Assembly (NCBI RefSeq): GCF_000427685.1
Contig: NZ_KE386573.1
Span: forward strand, 2,340,938-2,404,937
DNA: 64,000 nucleotides
From: Haloplanus natans DSM 17983
GTDB taxonomy: Archaea > Halobacteriota > Halobacteria > Halobacteriales > Haloferacaceae
Reading direction: 5' to 3'
Shown here piece after piece: positions 39,354-47,196 of the stretch; position 1 is the first letter of the stretch, and every line of letters begins with the position of its first letter. The notes under the pieces were generated by a model. The model saw only the letters and a list, made by a program, of their open reading frames with translations. It was not told the origin of the DNA and did no database searches. The translations under genes and the position numbers were made by a program.

Positions 39354-42065
39354 TCACACCTCCTCGTCCGCGTCCGCATCGGTCACGTCGCCGAAGCCCC
39401 ACTCGTCCATGTCCGTGGACGAGTCGTCGTCCGTGTCGTCCGGTTCGGTGCCGGCAGTCACGTCGTCCGGTTCGGCTGCCTCGGACTCGCCCCAGTCCAA
39501 GTCGATATCGGCGCTCGACTCGTCGGTCGGCCCGTCGTCGAAGGAGATGTCGAACCCCTCGTCTGGCTCGGCCGCTCCGGCGTCTCGACCCGCATCCGCG
39601 TCGACCGGCGAGCCGTCGTCCAGGTCGACCTCACCCTCGTCGTCGGAGTCGGGGGTCTCGTCACCGCCGTCGGCCGAAGCCGAGGTCGTCACGTCCGGCG
39701 CGGCGTCCATCCCCGTGAGCGCCGTGTCGATGCCCGGAACCGAGTCGCCGCGATACTCCGCCAGCAACTCCGTCTGGGCCCGGTCGAGGATGTCCGCACA
39801 CCGCTCGAGTTCCGCCTCGGTCGGGTCGGGTCGGGGAACCATCGCCTCCTTCTCCGGATCGATATCGATGAGAACGGACTCCATCTCGCGGAGGTCCTCC
39901 AGACTGCGTTCGAGTCCGTCGTTCGCCATCAGCGCGAGGATGGTGTCCTCGTCGTTGATGAACGCCTGGACGGTTGCGGCGACCTGCGTGTAGGTGTTGA
40001 GCCCGTTCTCGATGAGGTAGGCGAGGACGGCCTCGCGTTTGAACAACTCCTCTTCCAGCCGACCGCGAGTCCACCCGCGGTCGAACCGAATCTCGTCCAA
40101 CGTGTTCGAGTTGCTCATCCGGAGGAATTCGTCCGTCTCGGCCTGCCACTGATACACGTCCTGAACGTTGATCTCGTCGTTTTCGGCGTCGTAGAAGTTG
40201 ATCTCGGTGAGGTTCTTGTTTCGCCGGACCTTCCGGCCGCCCACCCTGGTCTGGGTCTGGATCGACACCAGATCGAGCGCGGAGAACATCGTCTTCGAGA
40301 CGTTGATCGGGTCCGTGGTGAACCGCTTGAGCACCTCGCCCACGCTGTCGGCGTGGAACGTGGTCAGCGTGGTGTGCCCGGTCGACATGACCTGAAAGAG
40401 GGTTCGACCCTCCTCGCCACGGATCTCGCCCATGACGATGTACTCCGGACGCTGGCGGAGCGCGGCCTCCAGCAGGTCGAACTCGTCCACGTCGCCCTGT
40501 TCGTCGTCGGAAAAGGAGGGCCGGGTGACGGAGGCGACCCAGTTTCGCTGGGGGAGCTCCACCTCACGGGTGTCCTCGATGGAGACGATCTTCGAGTTCG
40601 AGGGGATAAAGAGGGAGACGGCGTTCAGGCTCGTGGTCTTCCCCGAGGCCGTGCCGCCGGCGAAGATGAGCGATTTGTTGTTCTCGATGGCGAGCCAGAG
40701 ATACGCCATCTCCTCCAGCGAGAAGGTCTTCCAGTTGATGAGGTCGATCGGGGTGAACGGAACGTCCTTGAACTGGCGGATGGTGTAGTTGGTGCCGTGA
40801 TCGGACACCTCTTTGCCGAGGGTGAGTTGAGCACGGGAGCCGTCCGGCAGGGTGGCGTCGACCTGTGGCCGGCGCTTACTAATGCCTTTCCCCGACCGCT
40901 GGGCGAGTTTCACCACGAAGTCGTCGAGTTCGTCGTCGCCGTGGTAGATGTTCGAGATGATCTGCTCGTAGTCGCTGTGGTAGACGAAGACGGGCGAGTG
41001 GTAGCCGTCACACGAGATGTCCTCGACGTTGATGTCGTGTTTGATGCCGTCGATACGCTCGTAGCCGATGAAGTCGCGTTTGAGATAGTAGAGGAGTTTC
41101 TCGACCTGGTACTCCGAGAGGTGGTCGGCGTCTTCCTCGATCAGGGCGGGTTCGGGGCGGACGCTGAGCCCGGAGAGCTCTTGATCGATATCCGGCGACG
41201 GCCGCCAGCCGAGTTTCGAGAGGAGACCCCCAACGGCGCCGTCGGCGTCCTCGACGCCGACACTCTCCGCGATACTGTCGAGCAACCCCGCACCGGACGT
41301 CTTCGAGTAGAGGTCGTACCGTTCGAGGAGGGCGTAAGTCTCGTCTTTGATAACGCGCTCGCGCTCGTCGAGACCGCCCGCTACCTTCACGTCGGCGTAT
41401 TTGATCGCGTTCTGGAGTTTGGCCTGCAGGAAATCGAGCAGGTCGTCCTCGATGGGCGTGGTGTGGGGTTGGACCACGTAGTATTTCTTCTCGTTTTCCT
41501 TCCGGGACTGGAAGATGACGACGTAGGCGTAGGGTTTGTTCACCCAGTAGCGGTCGATCTCCTCGAAATGCGTCTTCTTCTCTATCGGGACCGTCTTCTC
41601 CATGTCGTATCGGTTGGTGACCGCCGTGGAACCGAACTCCGTCTCGAAGAAGGCGTCCTCGTCGATGTCCTCGTCGACGTCGACCGTCCGTTCGTCGACG
41701 ACGGTGTCGAGGTCCGTAGCGAGGTCGTCGGCACGGGAGAGGACGTTCTCGGTCTTCTCGGGGTCGAACCCGAGCGTGTCGCTGGGGTCGAACGGAACCG
41801 CGTTCCCGTCCCCGTCGGTCGGGGGGTCGCCGTTCCCGTCGTAGTAGAACTCCCGTTTGTAATCCTCCCAGGTCCAGAGGTCCTTGACGACCGGCGTCCC
41901 GTCGGCCTGCACCCGCGTGAGCGCCGCATCGAGTCGGCTCGCTGCCGTTGCGCCGGCGACGAGTGACGCGTGAAGCTCCGCGTCGACCGCGTCGTGTCCC
42001 CGTCCGACGGCGGTCGCGCCGTCGAACCCCTCCGAATCGGAGCTCTCGGCGTCGTCGATAGCCAT
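39354..42065 (-). CDS. Type IV pilus/secretion ATPase (PilB/TadA/VirB11-like)
   Basis: Hexameric ATPase that would power assembly of the pilus-like filament; 903 residues. Residues 1 to about 400 are an N-terminal domain; the motor domain has Walker A GGTASGKTTS (about 465-474) and Walker B YIVMGEIRGEE (about 540-550), an Asp box SIEDTREVELPQ and a His box GHTTLTTFHADS. Residues about 790-903 form a highly acidic, disordered tail. ATG 42065 is chosen over GTG 42086 because the TATA box is only a few bases from the latter and 27 bases from the former. First gene of a seven-gene operon. Confidence 0.92.
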   Translation of the reverse strand: MAIDDAESSDSEGFDGATAVGRGHDAVDAELHASLVAGATAASRLDAALTRVQADGTPVVKDLWTWEDYKREFYYDGNGDPPTDGDGNAVPFDPSDTLGFDPEKTENVLSRADDLATDLDTVVDERTVDVDEDIDEDAFFETEFGSTAVTNRYDMEKTVPIEKKTHFEEIDRYWVNKPYAYVVIFQSRKENEKKYYVVQPHTTPIEDDLLDFLQAKLQNAIKYADVKVAGGLDERERVIKDETYALLERYDLYSKTSGAGLLDSIAESVGVEDADGAVGGLLSKLGWRPSPDIDQELSGLSVRPEPALIEEDADHLSEYQVEKLLYYLKRDFIGYERIDGIKHDINVEDISCDGYHSPVFVYHSDYEQIISNIYHGDDELDDFVVKLAQRSGKGISKRRPQVDATLPDGSRAQLTLGKEVSDHGTNYTIRQFKDVPFTPIDLINWKTFSLEEMAYLWLAIENNKSLIFAGGTASGKTTSLNAVSLFIPSNSKIVSIEDTREVELPQRNWVASVTRPSFSDDEQGDVDEFDLLEAALRQRPEYIVMGEIRGEEGRTLFQVMSTGHTTLTTFHADSVGEVLKRFTTDPINVSKTMFSALDLVSIQTQTRVGGRKVRRNKNLTEINFYDAENDEINVQDVYQWQAETDEFLRMSNSNTLDEIRFDRGWTRGRLEEELFKREAVLAYLIENGLNTYTQVAATVQAFINDEDTILALMANDGLERSLEDLREMESVLIDIDPEKEAMVPRPDPTEAELERCADILDRAQTELLAEYRGDSVPGIDTALTGMDAAPDVTTSASADGGDETPDSDDEGEVDLDDGSPVDADAGRDAGAAEPDEGFDISFDDGPTDESSADIDLDWGESEAAEPDDVTAGTEPDDTDDDSSTDMDEWGFGDVTDADADEEV

Positions 42066-42086
42066 TGCCCGATCCAAGTTAGTCAC

Positions 42087-42096
42087 AGATATAAAC
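42087..42096 (-). promoter_or_regulatory. TATA box of the pilus-like operon
   Basis: Minus-strand GTTTATATCT is centred 27 bases before ATG 42065, giving a leaderless transcript and deciding the start codon of the ATPase gene. Confidence 0.6.
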
Positions 42097-42197
42097 TCTG
42101 TTGGCCGATCTAGACGGATGATAATTGGACGCGGGAGGGGATCGACGTCTCGAACGTTTTTTCAGGGGGTGCCACATACCGAATCGCACAACTGACC

Positions 42198-42743
42198 ATG
42201 ACAGTTAGTCGCAGGAAAGTCGTCGCGGCCGCTGCCGGACTCGTTGGCTCACTCGCGGGGTGTGCGGGTGGTTCCGGTGGTGGCAGCGATGGCGGTGATG
42301 GTGGCGGCGAGGCGACCGAGACGAACACTCCCGAACCGACGGCGACGGCAACCGAGACGCCGACGCCGACCCCGTCCGGTCCGCCGGAGGACGCACCGAC
42401 CACGACCATCACCGTCGAGAACAAGACGTTCGTCCCGATGGTCGCGGAAGTCGAACCGGGGACCGTCGTCGAGTGGGTCTACGATGGGATCGGCTCACAC
42501 AGCGTCACGTCGATGTCGCCGTCCAGTTCGGAGAGCGGCCGAACGGCCTGGAACCCGGAGATCGCCTCGGACTGGGAGATGGACGCGGACATCACGAGCG
42601 ACCCGGTCAGCCACTACTTCCCCGAACCGGGCGTCTACGAGTACAAGTGTTCGTACGACTTCGGACACATCGGCGGGTGTGCCGCCGTCGTCGTCGGCGA
42701 CCAGGACTACGACCAGGAGATGCTCCCCTGCGAACCGCAGTGA
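42198..42743 (+). CDS. Exported halocyanin-like cupredoxin lipoprotein
   Basis: A 181-residue blue-copper-type protein. MTVSRRKVVAAAAGLVGSLAGC is Tat signal plus lipobox (Cys at 22), then a Gly/Ser and Thr/Pro/Glu-rich linker (to about residue 68), then one plastocyanin domain. Ligand candidates are the His in GSHSVTS, and Cys and His in KCSYDFGHIGGC. The usual axial Met after the His is replaced by Gly-Gly-Cys, and the Cys-to-His spacing is longer than in halocyanin. It may bind copper differently. Faces outward, membrane-anchored by lipid. Confidence 0.85.
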   Translation: MTVSRRKVVAAAAGLVGSLAGCAGGSGGGSDGGDGGGEATETNTPEPTATATETPTPTPSGPPEDAPTTTITVENKTFVPMVAEVEPGTVVEWVYDGIGSHSVTSMSPSSSESGRTAWNPEIASDWEMDADITSDPVSHYFPEPGVYEYKCSYDFGHIGGCAAVVVGDQDYDQEMLPCEPQ

Positions 42744-42747
42744 ACCG

Positions 42748-42829
42748 ATACGGATTAGTGTAACTGTTCACCGGGGGTTCGCCAGGACGGGTCGGCGAAC
42801 CCCCGGTGATGACTCACACTAAACCGCAT
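42748..42829 (+). repeat. Dispersed palindromic element, copy P5
   Basis: An 82-bp palindrome five bases after the cupredoxin stop, between convergent genes. Left: TTAGTGTAACTGTTCACC then GGGGGTTCGCC; right: GGCGAACCCCC then GGTGATGACTCACACTAA. Loop AGGACGGGTC. Confidence 0.85.
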
Positions 42830-42880
42830 GAGGCCCCGTTTTTCCTCGCTCGCCGTGGGACATCGCCCCACCGGCGACAG

Positions 42881-43246
42881 TCACCACGCTCCGGTCAGGA
42901 GGGCGGCCGCGCCGATACCGAAGAGCGCACCCAGAAGGTTCGCGAGGGCGTACCACGCCGCGAGCGTGCGGTCGCCGGCCTCCCAGAGACGAACGGTGTC
43001 GACCGAAAACGAGGAGAACGTCGTGTACGAGCCACACGCCCCGGTGCCCGCGAGGAGGAGAAGGTCCTCGCCGGCACCGAGAAAGGTGAGCGACGCGAGG
43101 ACGAAGGAGCCGACGACGTTGACCGTGAACGTGGCGTACGGGAACGACCGCTTGCCCGCCACGCCGCCGACGTACTGTCCCGTGGCGTACCGGAGGACCG
43201 CACCGACGGACGCACCGGCCCCGATCAGGTAGGCAGGATCGACCAT
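42881..43246 (-). CDS. crcB: Fluoride ion channel CrcB/Fluc, second of pair
   Basis: A 121-residue four-helix membrane protein. Family signs: GAVLRYATGQ, FTVNVVGSFVLA (the N in TM2) and GSYTTFSSFSVDT (the TTFSSF pore motif). Fluc channels are antiparallel dimers; archaea and many bacteria encode two different subunits side by side, as here. The ATG overlaps the upstream stop by one base (TGATG). Exports toxic fluoride. Confidence 0.93.
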   Translation of the reverse strand: MVDPAYLIGAGASVGAVLRYATGQYVGGVAGKRSFPYATFTVNVVGSFVLASLTFLGAGEDLLLLAGTGACGSYTTFSSFSVDTVRLWEAGDRTLAAWYALANLLGALFGIGAAALLTGAW

Positions 43247-43632
43247 CAGATCCCCTCCGCGAGCCGTCGGGCGACGGACCGACCGATCAGGACGGCGGTG
43301 AACCCGACGGCGTAGCTCGCCGCGACGTATCCGAGGCCCACCAGCGGCGCCGACTGCACCGTCTCCAGCGCGAACGTACTGTAAGTCGTAAACGAGGAGA
43401 GGAAGCCGGTCCCCGCGACGTAGCTCGTCTCCCGGGCGACGACGCCGACGAGTTCGGCCTCGTACACCAGAAATCCGAGCGCGAAACAGCCGAGGACGTT
43501 CGCGGCGAACGTCCCGCCGAGTCCGGGGATCAAAAACGACAGAACGTGACGGAGGTTGGCGCCGACGAACCCGCCGATGGCGATCAGAAAGACGATTTCG
43601 GCCGTCCGCAGATGCGTCGGAATCCGGCTCAT
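43246..43632 (-). CDS. crcB: Fluoride ion channel CrcB/Fluc, first of pair
   Basis: A 128-residue partner of the next gene: GGFVGANLRHVLSF, FAANVLGCFALGF and SSFTTYSTFALET hold the conserved Arg, Asn and FTTYSTF pore motifs. The two genes overlap by one base and presumably form a heterodimer. The region upstream (43633-43839, 207 bp) shows an AT-rich box near 43674 but no sequence I could recognise as a fluoride riboswitch. Confidence 0.93.
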   Translation of the reverse strand: MSRIPTHLRTAEIVFLIAIGGFVGANLRHVLSFLIPGLGGTFAANVLGCFALGFLVYEAELVGVVARETSYVAGTGFLSSFTTYSTFALETVQSAPLVGLGYVAASYAVGFTAVLIGRSVARRLAEGI

Positions 43633-43839
43633 GGTGTGGCGTCCACGACAGCCCGGTTCGGGGCGACCGATATTAATCTCGGGGACGGAACCCCGACTAC
43701 CGGGCTAGCCGGCGGCCACGGCCGCAGGTATCGATCGGGTGCCCGGCCCGGTGGGCCGTCGACACCGTCCCGTTCGGGTGGCTGTTCGCACGGCACGAGG
43801 GGGAGAGAGACGGGGAGTCGGGTCCGGAGACCCCGGCGT

Positions 43840-44103
43840 TCAGCTAGTTTTCTCGGTTTCGGTCGTCTCCGTGGTCTCCGTAGTCGGCGTCTCGGAGCCG
43901 GAAGCGGACTCCTCGGCACCTTCCTGCAGTTCTTCCTCGATCTCCTCGCGCCCGCGCTTGAACTCACCCATGGCCTGCCCGGTCGAACGGGCCAGTTTCG
44001 GGATCTTGTTCGCCCCGAACAGCAAAACGAGGACGAAGAGGACGATGAGCAACTCCGGCCCGCCGGGCAACCCGGGGAACAGTGGAACGATTGGGTCGTA
44101 CAT
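43840..44103 (-). CDS. tatA: Twin-arginine translocase subunit TatA
   Basis: An 87-residue TatA-type protein from ATG 44103. One membrane helix (residues about 15-32, PELLIVLFVLVLLFGANKI), the FG hinge, then an amphipathic helix PKLARSTGQAMGEFKRGREE and an acidic Thr/Glu-rich tail. It forms the pore for folded substrates. Several Tat substrates are coded in this window (the dehydrogenase small subunit, cupredoxin and LamG protein), though TatC is not. Confidence 0.92.
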   Translation of the reverse strand: MYDPIVPLFPGLPGGPELLIVLFVLVLLFGANKIPKLARSTGQAMGEFKRGREEIEEELQEGAEESASGSETPTTETTETTETEKTS

Positions 44104-44226
44104 CACTACCTCCTGCTAGCCTGTTCGCAATTATAGGCTTTTTGCTGTTCACGACCCGTCGACGCGCCGTCAGCCATACCCGCCGGTATCAACAAGCGTA
44201 AAGCCGTTCTCCGCCGAATGGCGATC

Positions 44227-44703
44227 ATGGTCGACATCGGCGACGAGGCTCCGGATTTCACTGCCCCGCTCGCGAACGGCGATGTCGAGAGCTTCAGGCT
44301 CTCGGAGCGTCTCGACGAGGCACCGATCGTCCTCGCTTTCTTCCCCGCGGCGTTTACCAACACCTGCACGACCGAGATGTGTACGTTCCGCGACCAGTTG
44401 GCGAACTTCGAGGACATCGGATCGACGGTGTACGGCGTCAGCGTCGACTTGCCGTACACGCTCAACGAGTTCCGCCGGCGGAACGACCTGAACTTCGGCC
44501 TCCTCAGCGACGAACGCCGCGAACTGATCGAGGCCTACGGGGTGGTCGACCGGTGGGAGCCACGCGACATCCGGGTCGCCAAGCGGGCCGTCTTCGTCGT
44601 CGACGGCGACGGCCGGATCACGTATACGTGGGTGGGTGACAACCCGAAACAGGAACCGGACTACGAGTCGGTGCGCGAGGCGGCGGCCGAAGCGTCCGCC
44701 TGA
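44227..44703 (+). CDS. Peroxiredoxin (AhpC/TSA family)
   Basis: A 158-residue thioredoxin-fold peroxidase from ATG 44227. The peroxidatic Cys47 is in FFPAAFTNTCTTEMC, with Cys52 five residues on; TTEMC lets the active site fit the AhpE/BCP-like group. The active-site Arg is probably in AKRAVFVVD. A short relic of the palindromic element follows the stop. Confidence 0.88.
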   Translation: MVDIGDEAPDFTAPLANGDVESFRLSERLDEAPIVLAFFPAAFTNTCTTEMCTFRDQLANFEDIGSTVYGVSVDLPYTLNEFRRRNDLNFGLLSDERRELIEAYGVVDRWEPRDIRVAKRAVFVVDGDGRITYTWVGDNPKQEPDYESVREAAAEASA

Positions 44704-44736
44704 TCGTGTGTATTGTGAGTTACAATACCGCGCACG
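44704..44736 (+). repeat. Solo core of the palindromic element (P8)
   Basis: GTATTGT (44710-44716) and ACAATAC (44722-44728) flank only GAGTT. The sequence ATTGTGAGT plus TTACAAT equals the two outer shoulders of copy P4 joined with the hairpin missing, right after a stop codon. It looks like an internally deleted copy, though so short a palindrome could be chance. Confidence 0.45.
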
Positions 44737-44791
44737 GCCCGGACGACGGGAGCCGGCGGGCTTTTTTTCCACGGCCGGCGAAGGCCGCCGT

Positions 44792-45595
44792 ATGGACAGT
44801 GACGACGCGGACGGCCGCACGTACGACCCCGACGCCCCCCACGCGTTCCCCGACCGGAAGCTGAACGAAGTCCTGTCGGTACTCCTTGATGACGTGGAGG
44901 TGACGACGTATCTCGAAGCCCAGAACGTCAACGCCGTCACGCGGAAGGGGTACAACGATCACGGCCCGAAACACATCAGCATCGTCCGGAACCGGGCGCT
45001 CCGCCTCTACGAGCTGCTGAAACGCGCCGACGTGGCGTTCAACGGCGCGAGCGATCAGGAACTCACGGAGGCCGACGAAGCGGTGATTATCGCGCTCGCG
45101 GCCACCCTCCACGACGTGGGCCACGTCGTCCACCGCGACCAACACGCCTACTACTCCATCCCGCTCGCCTCGGACATCCTCGACCGGCTCCTCCCGAAGT
45201 GGTACGACACGGGCGACGCGGTGCGGGTGAAAGCCGAGACGCTCCACGCCATCCTCTGTCACCACACGGAGGAAGACCCCCTGACCCGCGAGGCGGGCGT
45301 CATCCGCGTCGCCGACGCCCTCGACATGGAGCGGGGACGCTCGCGAATCCCCTACGAGAAAGGCGGGCGGGGCATCAACACGCTGTCGAGTCGGGCGATC
45401 CGTGACGTGACGCTCGAAGCAGGCGACGACAGGCCGGTTCTCGTCGAAATCGAGATGGTGAACGCCGCGGGGGTCTACCAGGTCGACAACCTGCTGAAGG
45501 CGAAGCTGCGGGATTCGACGCTGGAGGAGTACGTCCGCATCGTCGCCATCAACACGAAAGAGGAGAGCGGGCTGGTCGAACGGATCGAACTTTAG
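44792..45595 (+). CDS. HD-domain metal-dependent phosphohydrolase
   Basis: A 267-residue HD-superfamily protein. Metal ligands: His57 in NDHGPKH, the His107-Asp108 pair in ATLHDVGHVVH, and Asp in IRVADALDMERGR. The family acts on phosphodiesters or nucleotides (for example cyclic dinucleotides or dNTPs); the substrate is not evident. Start ATG 44792. Its stop overlaps the convergent mscS stop by 4 bp. Confidence 0.88.
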   Translation: MDSDDADGRTYDPDAPHAFPDRKLNEVLSVLLDDVEVTTYLEAQNVNAVTRKGYNDHGPKHISIVRNRALRLYELLKRADVAFNGASDQELTEADEAVIIALAATLHDVGHVVHRDQHAYYSIPLASDILDRLLPKWYDTGDAVRVKAETLHAILCHHTEEDPLTREAGVIRVADALDMERGRSRIPYEKGGRGINTLSSRAIRDVTLEAGDDRPVLVEIEMVNAAGVYQVDNLLKAKLRDSTLEEYVRIVAINTKEESGLVERIEL

Positions 45596-46488
45596 TCCAC
45601 GACGGTTTCGGCCGTGACGCCACTGATCTCCAGTGAGCCTTCGAGGGTGCGGTTCGGGTAGGGGATATCGATACCCGCCTCGTCGAAGCGTTCCTTGACC
45701 GCAGCGACGTACTCGCCGCGGGTTTTGACGAAGTCCGAACGACTCGGGTCGTCGATCCAGACGCGAGATTTGAGCACGACGGAGGAGTCACCGAGGTCGG
45801 TCAGGCGAACGGAGGGCGCGGGGTCGTCGAGGATATCCGGGTGAGCGTTGGCCTCCTCGAGAATGATCTCGTTTGCCAGTTCGATGTCGTCGTCGTAGCC
45901 GATGCCGAAGGGCACCTGCAGGCGGAGTTGTCCCTTGGCGACCGGGTTCTTGATGACGCCGTCGGTGAGAGCGGAGTTGGGCACCGTCAGGAGTTCGTTG
46001 TCGAAGGTTCGCACCCGCGTCACGCGGAAGCTGATGTCCTCGACGATACCCGAGTTGCCGTCCCACTCGATCCAGTCGCCGATGCGGAACGGCTTGTCGG
46101 TGAAGATGAAGATGCCGGCGACGAAGTTGGCGATGACGTTCTGCATGGCGAAGCCGATGGCGAGCGTCGCCGCCGCGGCGACGGTGGCGAGAGACTGCAA
46201 GAAACTGCCGTAGCCCGCGAAACCGAAGGCGACGGCGATGCCGACGAAGACGACGAGCGCCAGCGTCAGCTTTCGGAGCGGTTTGCGGGCGTGGACCTCC
46301 AACCCCTGCGCGTCCATCACGCGGTCCACGAGCGGGATGACGACGGCTCGCCCGACGACGTAGACGACCAGCAGGGCGGCGACGAAGGCGATGGCCGAGC
46401 CGATAGCCGCCGCGTACGGCACGCCGTTCTCGGTGAGGATGCGGGCGATGGCCCCACCCCCGCCGTTCTGCAGGGCGACCGGCGTCAT
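45592..46488 (-). CDS. mscS: Small-conductance mechanosensitive channel (MscS family)
   Basis: A 298-residue osmotic safety valve in the membrane. There are three hydrophobic helices; the pore helix is LATVAAAATLAIGFAMQNVIANFVAGIFIF with alternating Gly/Ala (shown as LATVAAAATLAIGFAMQNVI then ANFVAGIFIF), then the beta domain with DWIEWDGNSGIVEDI and TVPNSALTDGVIKN. Start ATG 46488 overlaps the yhbY stop as ATGA. Third gene of an rnp4-yhbY-mscS cluster. Confidence 0.92.
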   Translation of the reverse strand: MTPVALQNGGGGAIARILTENGVPYAAAIGSAIAFVAALLVVYVVGRAVVIPLVDRVMDAQGLEVHARKPLRKLTLALVVFVGIAVAFGFAGYGSFLQSLATVAAAATLAIGFAMQNVIANFVAGIFIFTDKPFRIGDWIEWDGNSGIVEDISFRVTRVRTFDNELLTVPNSALTDGVIKNPVAKGQLRLQVPFGIGYDDDIELANEIILEEANAHPDILDDPAPSVRLTDLGDSSVVLKSRVWIDDPSRSDFVKTRGEYVAAVKERFDEAGIDIPYPNRTLEGSLEISGVTAETVVD

Positions 46489-46733
46489 CGATAGAGGACT
46501 GCGGTGTTGCCCCGCATCTCGACGACCTCTGCATCGACCCGTTCGGCCAGATCGGCCGAAAGCGTCTCCACGTCCGTGCCGCCACGGGCCGCTCGCAGGA
46601 ACTTCACTTTCACGAGCTCCCGATCCCCCAACTGGTCGTCGAGTTCGTCGACGACGGCCCCGAGTCCGCTCTTGCCGACCCACACCGTCACGTCGAGGTC
46701 GTGGGCCCGCTTGCGCAGCGCTTGCGTATCCAT
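46485..46733 (-). CDS. yhbY: YhbY family CRM-domain RNA-binding protein
   Basis: An 82-residue protein consisting of one CRM domain: VWVGKSGLGAVVDELDDQL has the family's GK.G motif, and LVKVKFLRAARG and EMRGNTAVLYR complete it. CRM domains bind rRNA precursors or tRNA. An AT-rich box (minus-strand CTTATTATAAAC near 46769) lies 36 bases upstream. ATGA overlap with mscS and proximity to the RNase P protein gene suggest an RNA-processing cluster. Confidence 0.92.
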   Translation of the reverse strand: MDTQALRKRAHDLDVTVWVGKSGLGAVVDELDDQLGDRELVKVKFLRAARGGTDVETLSADLAERVDAEVVEMRGNTAVLYR

Positions 46734-46809
46734 ACACCGCTACTGGACCCGAACCGGTTTGAAAGTTTATAATAAGGACGGCGAGCGTCGTCGCCGTCGG
46801 CGATACCGC

Positions 46810-47085
46810 TTAACGGTACGGATACCGCGCCGTTGCCCCACAGTCACAGCGGACGACGACGTGGCCGTCCCCCAGACGGACGCGGGCGTTCCGACCCGGT
46901 ACGAGGTAGGCGTCACAGGCGTCGCAGGTGAACCGCCGGAACGCCCGGGGAAGGGTGAGGCGGTTGCGCTCGGCGATACGGCGGGCCAGACGGACGTACT
47001 CCCGGGCGCGTTCCGCCTCGCCCTCCTTGACGGCGGCGCGGGCGAGCGCCGCCAGTCGGTCGACGCGCTCCTCGGGAATGCCCAT
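46810..47085 (-). CDS. rnp4: Ribonuclease P protein component 4 (Rpp21/Rpr2)
   Basis: A 91-residue protein of archaeal RNase P, which processes the 5' ends of tRNAs. The N-terminal helices (EERVDRLAALARAA, AREYVRLARRIAERN) and the zinc knuckle with Cys54, Cys57, Cys80 and Cys82 (CDAC ... CDC) are typical. Start ATG 47085. Upstream of yhbY by 76 bp on the same strand. Confidence 0.94.
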   Translation of the reverse strand: MGIPEERVDRLAALARAAVKEGEAERAREYVRLARRIAERNRLTLPRAFRRFTCDACDAYLVPGRNARVRLGDGHVVVRCDCGATARYPYR

Positions 47086-47196
47086 GGTCGAAGCGGACCG
47101 CGGGGCGCCAAAGGCCTTCCGACACCGCGTCGGGGCGCGTGCCGTGGAACGGAAACTATCGGTAGCGTCAAGGGAACCACCGATCAATCGCCGGCC

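Noticed and set aside
39339-41966. An 875-codon plus-strand frame opposite the pilus ATPase
   Set aside because: It is an artefact of GC-rich antisense sequence; the minus strand has intact Walker motifs and operon overlaps.
43633-43839. Possible fluoride riboswitch ahead of crcB
   Set aside because: The conserved crcB-motif bases could not be found in this 207-bp region.
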